Shown here in pieces: positions 6,706-9,837 of a stretch of DNA of 9,837 bases. The notes beneath the pieces are model-generated. The model ran no database searches and was not told the origin of the DNA. It saw only the letters and a list, made by a program, of their open reading frames with translations. The translations under genes and the position numbers were made by a program. Source of the stretch: Cyanobacteria bacterium UBA2855 (lineage in GTDB: Bacteria; Cyanobacteriota; Vampirovibrionia; Gastranaerophilales; Gastranaerophilaceae); NCBI GenBank assembly GCA_002350725.1, contig DEFJ01000032.1:15116-24952 (forward strand), given 5' to 3'. Positions within the stretch are counted from its first letter, which is position 1, and each line of letters opens with the position of its first letter.

Positions 6706-6937
6706 GTTTGCACAAAATTTTATAAAATTGGAGCGCAAATAGTGAATTGGTCGGGTTTCAACAATCCGACAATAACTACCGACTTTATACGAATTTTAAC
6801 CAAGTATGCCTAACCTACCCTTATTTTCTTCAGAGCAAACTACTCAAAAAAATACACCAGCCTCAGCTCATTCGCTCTCGAACCCATGGACAAGGCTTTG
6901 CCTTGTTGGGTTTTCATCCCTCTATATTTAATATAAT
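6706..6937. other. Intergenic stretch with a bulged inverted repeat
   Basis: No convincing gene is found here. It holds a small hairpin (GTCGG 6750-6754, CCGAC 6766-6770) and a larger one: AACCCA (6881-6886) with TGGGTT (6907-6912), enclosing ACAAGGC (6890-6896) and GCCTTGT (6900-6906) around a TTT loop, with a 3-base bulge. The TCGAACCCA at 6878-6886 and the following CAAGG echo the antisense T-arm of the tRNA at 6966-7040. It may be a tRNA-derived or interspersed non-coding repeat. Confidence 0.4.
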
Positions 6938-6964
6938 AAAAGACAGGCTTATCACCTGTCTTTT
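6938..6964 (-). terminator. Rho-independent terminator of the CAT tRNA
   Basis: AAAAGACAGG (6938-6947) pairs with CCTGTCTTTT (6955-6964) over a 7-base loop. On the minus strand the stem is followed by a T-rich run. It begins one base after the encoded CCA of the tRNA, so the primary transcript ends almost at the mature 3' end. Confidence 0.85.
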
Positions 6965-6965
6965 A

Positions 6966-7040
<75 letters not shown>

Positions 7041-7068
7041 ATGACGCTTTATATTATTTAATTGTATC

Positions 7069-7170
7069 TGTGGCTGCGTTAGCTTGCGCTACCTTCCTCT
7101 CCTCGGAACGTTCACCGAAAGTTCCTCGTCGGCAGAGTGCCACATCTCAAAAGCTCTGTAGTTCCCTACG
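7069..7170 (-). ncRNA. Structured GC-rich leader of the tRNA transcript or candidate small RNA
   Basis: This ~100-base segment is much richer in GC than its flanks and encodes no protein. On the minus strand it can fold into GTAG-GGAA-CTAC (7158-7169), then a domain closed by TGTGGC/GCCACA (7139-7144 with 7069-7074). That domain holds CTCT/AGAG (7134-7137 with 7097-7100), GGAAC/GTTCC (7121-7125 with 7105-7109) and TAGC-GCAA-GCTA (7080-7091). It lies between a promoter and the tRNA, so it is either a processed leader or an independent RNA. I compared it from memory with SRP RNA, 6S RNA and RNase P RNA signatures and found no match. Confidence 0.4.
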
Positions 7171-7176
7171 CTCTCT

Positions 7177-7204
7177 ATATTATCATATAATTATTTAAAA
7201 TCAA
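7177..7204 (-). promoter_or_regulatory. Promoter of the structured leader and CAT tRNA
   Basis: On the minus strand TTGATT (7199-7204) and TAATAT (7177-7182) are 16 bases apart. The predicted start is near 7170, just before the GTAG-GGAA-CTAC hairpin and about 130 bases before the tRNA. Confidence 0.6.
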
Positions 7205-7217
7205 GTATTATAGATAA

Positions 7218-8123
7218 TCAGTTATTATAATACATAATCTTTTCTTTGTTATCTTTATTGTCAGGTTTACATATAACACTTTTATCCAGCGTAAATCCGA
7301 ATGTACACATGCCGTTTTCTGTGCTCTTTGCAAAAATTTTCCCTTCGTGCATTTCGATTATTTGTTTTGATAAGTACAACCCTAAGCCTGTACTTGCACT
7401 GTTATAGTGTCCCATCCCATTATTGGAATATTTTTTAAATATTGTTGAAAGTTTTTCCGACGGAATTGGAATTGATTTGTTTTCTACTGAAAATTCCAGA
7501 TTTTTATTATCGTTTTTTATTGTTATATTAATTGTGCTGTTTTTAAAGCCGTATCGTATGGCATTTGAAATTAAATTATTTATAACTCTTGTTAATTGTA
7601 ATTTATCAGCGCTAATATGTATTAAATTGCAATTAGTTGATATATTTATTTTTTGTGATTTTTCATTCGATAGCGGTTTTAAGTCTGTACAAACTCTATT
7701 TACCTGCTCTATAAAATCAAATGTGCAAAAATATAGTTGTAATTCGTTATTTTCGCAGCGGTATGCCGTTAATATGTTTGAAACAATTTCGGCAAGATAA
7801 TTTTCTGAGTTAAGAGTTTCCTTTATTATTTCGGTTTGTTCCTTGCTTAATGTGCCAAATGCTCCGCTTAATAACAGCTTCAAAGTTCTAATTTGTGCAA
7901 AAGTAGGACTTTTTAAGTCGTGAATTAATGTTGCTAAATAAGCTGATTTTTGCTTTTCTGTTTCCGGTTTAGAAAAATGTTTATTAACTAAAAAATTCCA
8001 CGCATTAACGTTTTTCTGTGAATAGTATTTTTTTATCGGAATTCCTACTCTTTTTTTATAAATTCTAAATATAAAACTTTGTGTAATTAAACAAATGCTA
8101 AGAATTAATATGATAAAGAACAT
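7218..8123 (-). CDS. Membrane-anchored sensor histidine kinase (orphan)
   Basis: This 301-residue histidine kinase has one N-terminal membrane segment (2-19) and almost no sensory region. The HisKA dimerisation domain carries the phosphate-accepting His68 in TLIHDLKSP. The HATPase_c domain shows the N box NLISNAIRYG (183-192), a variant G1 box VENKSIPIPSEKL (213-225) in which Asn215 stands where the usual Asp of DxGxG lies, and the G2 box TGLGLYL (245-251). Variants of this kind occur in active kinases. The C-terminal ~20 residues form a charged tail. No response regulator is adjacent, so the partner is encoded elsewhere. With no periplasmic loop it may sense membrane state or pair with another membrane protein. 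A GGAG is very close to the ATG and AAAGGGG stands 11 bases upstream. It is divergent to the LptF/G-family permease. Confidence 0.92.
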   Translation of the reverse strand: MFFIILILSICLITQSFIFRIYKKRVGIPIKKYYSQKNVNAWNFLVNKHFSKPETEKQKSAYLATLIHDLKSPTFAQIRTLKLLLSGAFGTLSKEQTEIIKETLNSENYLAEIVSNILTAYRCENNELQLYFCTFDFIEQVNRVCTDLKPLSNEKSQKINISTNCNLIHISADKLQLTRVINNLISNAIRYGFKNSTINITIKNDNKNLEFSVENKSIPIPSEKLSTIFKKYSNNGMGHYNSASTGLGLYLSKQIIEMHEGKIFAKSTENGMCTFGFTLDKSVICKPDNKDNKEKIMYYNN

Positions 8124-8174
8124 TCTCCCATACCCCTTTAGTTATTTATGATAGCATCGTGTTACTGTTTGTAT

Positions 8175-8194
8175 ATTCCCCGGAAGGCTAAATG
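8175..8194 (-). promoter_or_regulatory. Conserved upstream element, copy 1 (histidine kinase)
   Basis: On the minus strand this reads CATTTAGCC-TTCC-GGGGAAT. Its edge is 51 bases upstream of the histidine kinase ATG. A near-identical copy stands at 9725-9745, 52 bases upstream of the small secreted protein start. It also lies just upstream of the permease -35 box. The shared spacing suggests a transcription factor site or an alternative-sigma element, but its function is unknown. Confidence 0.5.
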
Positions 8195-8198
8195 TTAT

Positions 8199-8227
8199 TT
8201 GATAAAAAAAATTTTTTAGCGTATAAT
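8199..8227 (+). promoter_or_regulatory. Leaderless promoter of the LptF/LptG permease
   Basis: TTGATA (8199-8204) and a perfect TATAAT (8222-8227) are 17 bases apart. Seven bases after the -10 box is the A of the start codon at 8234, so the transcript should start at the ATG. No Shine-Dalgarno sequence is present. Confidence 0.75.
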
Positions 8228-8233
8228 TAATCT

Positions 8234-9370
8234 ATGCTAAGAAGGTATAAATTAAAGAAGAAACTTAAACGTATAAGCATTCTTGACCGATATATTCTAA
8301 GACAGATTATTGAGGTTTTTATCATGGGGGTATTTGTTTTTACTTCCATTATCTTTGCTTCGGATACCTTTATAACTTTGATTAAACAGATATCAATGTT
8401 CGGAATTCCTTTTAACATTGCATTTTTAATGATTGTATTGAATTTGCCGGCAGTTATCGTTATGACAATTCCTATGGGAGTTTTGTTATCAACTGTAATG
8501 ACTTTAAATAAGTTGAGTTTGGATTCTGAAATTACGGTATTTAGAGCATGCGGCATCGGTATAAGTCGTATTGCAAAACCTATATTTATTTTTGCTACAG
8601 TTATGTGTGTAATGAGTTTTATTATAAATGAAACAATTGTGCCGGTTGCGACAAAGTATTCAAAAGACCTTGCTTTGTGGTCATTAAGTCAAAAAAATGT
8701 ACCTGACGGGAAAGAAAATTTTGTCTTTAAAGAAATCGGTAACAATGGGATGTTAAGACGATTATTTTACGTAGGAAACTGTGAAAACAAGGTTTTATAT
8801 AATATAACAGTGTTGGACAATTCCAAAAAAGATACCATCCAAGTGTTGCAAGCAACACAGGGAAAAACTTCTCCTTCGGGGTGGTTGTTCCAAAGGGGTG
8901 CTGTTTATACTATCGGTGATAGAGGTAAGGTTCTTAACACGACATTATTTGAAACATCTGATGTGAAATTCGGATTGGATTTGTCAAAGCAATTGAATAA
9001 GAATTTGGCAAAAGAAATGAATTTTACAAAATTGCTAAAATTTATAGCAAAAGGTATGTCGGGACTTGATGAAAAGCAGCGTAATGCAATAGTCATAGAA
9101 CTGTATGACAAATTGGCACTACCTGTTACAACAATTGTACTTGTTCTTGTCGGAGTGCCTTTAGCGATTACGCCGCCGAGAGTGAGATATAACAGAGGAT
9201 TTTTATTCTCTATTTTGATAATATTTGCGTATTATTTGATAAGAGCGCTTTCTATATCATTTGGAGAGGCAGGGGTAATCCATCCGCTGTTTGCAGCTTG
9301 GCTGCCTAATATAGTTTTGGCTGCTTTTGGCGCAATAATGTATTACAGAAAAGTTTATACTATCTGCTAA
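8234..9370 (+). CDS. LptF/LptG-family permease (lipopolysaccharide export)
   Basis: This 378-residue inner-membrane protein belongs to the YjgP/YjgQ (LptF/LptG) family, the membrane part of the LptB2FG ABC transporter that extracts lipopolysaccharide and drives it to the outer membrane. It has the family layout: an N-terminal amphipathic segment (14-24, ILDRYILRQI), three membrane segments (about 26-48, 62-92, 112-132) including the IPMGVLLS motif (79-86) and a coupling-type stretch LNKLSLDSEITVFRACG (91-107), a periplasmic beta-jellyroll-like region (about 135-290), then three more segments (about 296-312, 322-342, 352-371). Length is normal. F versus G cannot be decided by eye, and some phyla carry a single member. 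The start is set by a strong promoter placing the transcript start at the ATG. It overlaps the convergent small gene by 4 bases at the stop codons. Confidence 0.93.
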   Translation: MLRRYKLKKKLKRISILDRYILRQIIEVFIMGVFVFTSIIFASDTFITLIKQISMFGIPFNIAFLMIVLNLPAVIVMTIPMGVLLSTVMTLNKLSLDSEITVFRACGIGISRIAKPIFIFATVMCVMSFIINETIVPVATKYSKDLALWSLSQKNVPDGKENFVFKEIGNNGMLRRLFYVGNCENKVLYNITVLDNSKKDTIQVLQATQGKTSPSGWLFQRGAVYTIGDRGKVLNTTLFETSDVKFGLDLSKQLNKNLAKEMNFTKLLKFIAKGMSGLDEKQRNAIVIELYDKLALPVTTIVLVLVGVPLAITPPRVRYNRGFLFSILIIFAYYLIRALSISFGEAGVIHPLFAAWLPNIVLAAFGAIMYYRKVYTIC

Positions 9371-9672
9371 GGTAAGCATACTCCAAATTGGCAGTTGTTT
9401 ATTATATTCGGTTTTAATTCTTCAGGTGAATATATTGGGTTATCTTCTCCCGAGTTCATTCTCATTGAGTCGTATCTGCGTGTCTGCTGTGGAGCAAATG
9501 TGTTAGGAGTTTGAAGTGTATTTAGCGGGTTCGGAATATATTTGTCTTGCAGGGAATTATTTTGAATTGCAGAAGCACCTCCTGTACAAGAGCTGTTGTT
9601 TATCGGACAAAGAGCGTTGGCTGACGAGCTAAGCATAAATATTATCGGTAATAAAATATAAATCTTTTTCAT
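9367..9672 (-). CDS. Small secreted cysteine-containing protein, unknown function
   Basis: I do not recognise a family. The 101-residue product begins with a clear signal peptide (MKKIYILLPIIFMLSSSANA, 1-20), with signal peptidase I cleavage likely after ANA. The residue before Cys22 is Leu, so a lipobox is not satisfied. The mature ~81 residues are polar, rich in Asn, Pro and Gln, and carry four cysteines (22, 29, 94, 99) at the two ends, which could form disulfides. The frame extends upstream to 9726, but the ATG at 9672 is chosen because it starts the signal peptide and has AAAGGA 9 bases upstream. Its stop codon overlaps that of the convergent permease. The conserved CATTTAGCC/GGGGAAT element lies 52 bases upstream. 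Confidence 0.75.
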   Translation of the reverse strand: MKKIYILLPIIFMLSSSANALCPINNSSCTGGASAIQNNSLQDKYIPNPLNTLQTPNTFAPQQTRRYDSMRMNSGEDNPIYSPEELKPNIINNCQFGVCLP

Positions 9673-9724
9673 AATTTTACATCCTTTCTTTTTTATAAGT
9701 ATGCAAAATTTGATAACTTTTATC

Positions 9725-9745
9725 ATTCCCCGAAACGGCTAAATG
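9725..9745 (-). promoter_or_regulatory. Conserved upstream element, copy 2 (small secreted protein)
   Basis: On the minus strand this reads CATTTAGCC-GTTTC-GGGGAAT, matching copy 1 at 8175-8194 except for the central 4-5 bases. Its edge is 52 bases upstream of the ATG at 9672. No strong -35 box is seen downstream of it, which would fit an activator-dependent promoter. Confidence 0.5.
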
Positions 9746-9837
9746 AGAATACCTTATTTAAAATAATTACAGGGATTTAGAATATTAATATTGGTTATAT
9801 TTTTAATATAAATAATTAATTTTTTATTAATTAAATC

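Noticed and set aside
7069..7170. SRP RNA, 6S RNA or RNase P RNA
   Set aside because: The conserved SRP tip (GGAA tetraloop with its flanking internal loops) and the RNase P GAGGAAAGTCC box are not present.
7423..7800. Plus-strand frame of 125 codons
   Set aside because: It is wholly antisense to the histidine kinase, has hydrophobic AT-driven composition, no ribosome binding site and no recognisable domain.
8227..8556. Minus-strand frame of 109 codons
   Set aside because: It is antisense to the permease gene start and has no signal of its own; the permease family match decides the strand.

Overview
This is a low-GC bacterial window with closely packed genes on both strands. My best guess is an uncultured gut Candidatus Gastranaerophilales (Melainabacteria/Vampirovibrionia) genome. 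Three things suggest this: an LptF/LptG permease, which implies an outer membrane; a tRNA 3' end that resembles cyanobacterial tRNA-Asp; and a short INFTG tag near the start of one protein, a type I recall from that clade. The placement is an inference and should be tested by phylogeny of tyrS.

Left part (1-1918). The window opens with the last 19 bases of a tRNA (probably Asp) and an abutting bidirectional terminator. Two unusual genes follow, divergently arranged: on the minus strand a putative HEXXH metallopeptidase, and on the plus strand a small protein with the key residues of a minimal protein-kinase-like fold. Neither could be assigned to a named family by eye. They are the best candidates for something undescribed.

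Middle part (1919-6660). A PLP-dependent aminotransferase and a GT2 glycosyltransferase lie on the minus strand. Between them is a decayed fragment of a second, paralogous glycosyltransferase, followed by a strong terminator. tyrS (tyrosyl-tRNA synthetase) is on the plus strand with its own promoter. Convergent to it is a two-gene minus-strand operon encoding a SnoaL-like protein and a PPC/DUF296 protein, driven by a near-consensus promoter.

Right part (6661-9837). A minus-strand tRNA with a CAT anticodon has a promoter, a GC-rich structured leader and a terminator. Next are an orphan membrane histidine kinase (minus) and a divergent LptF/LptG-family permease (plus). A small secreted cysteine-containing protein (minus) overlaps the permease stop codon. 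The final ~90 bases are AT-rich with no gene visible.

Two regulatory patterns stand out. First, the aminotransferase and the permease have a TATAAT box 6-7 bases before ATG and no Shine-Dalgarno sequence, so they are probably leaderless, while several other genes have clear ribosome binding sites. Second, the element CATTTAGCC-N4/5-GGGGAAT occurs twice, 51 and 52 bases upstream of the histidine kinase and the small secreted protein.
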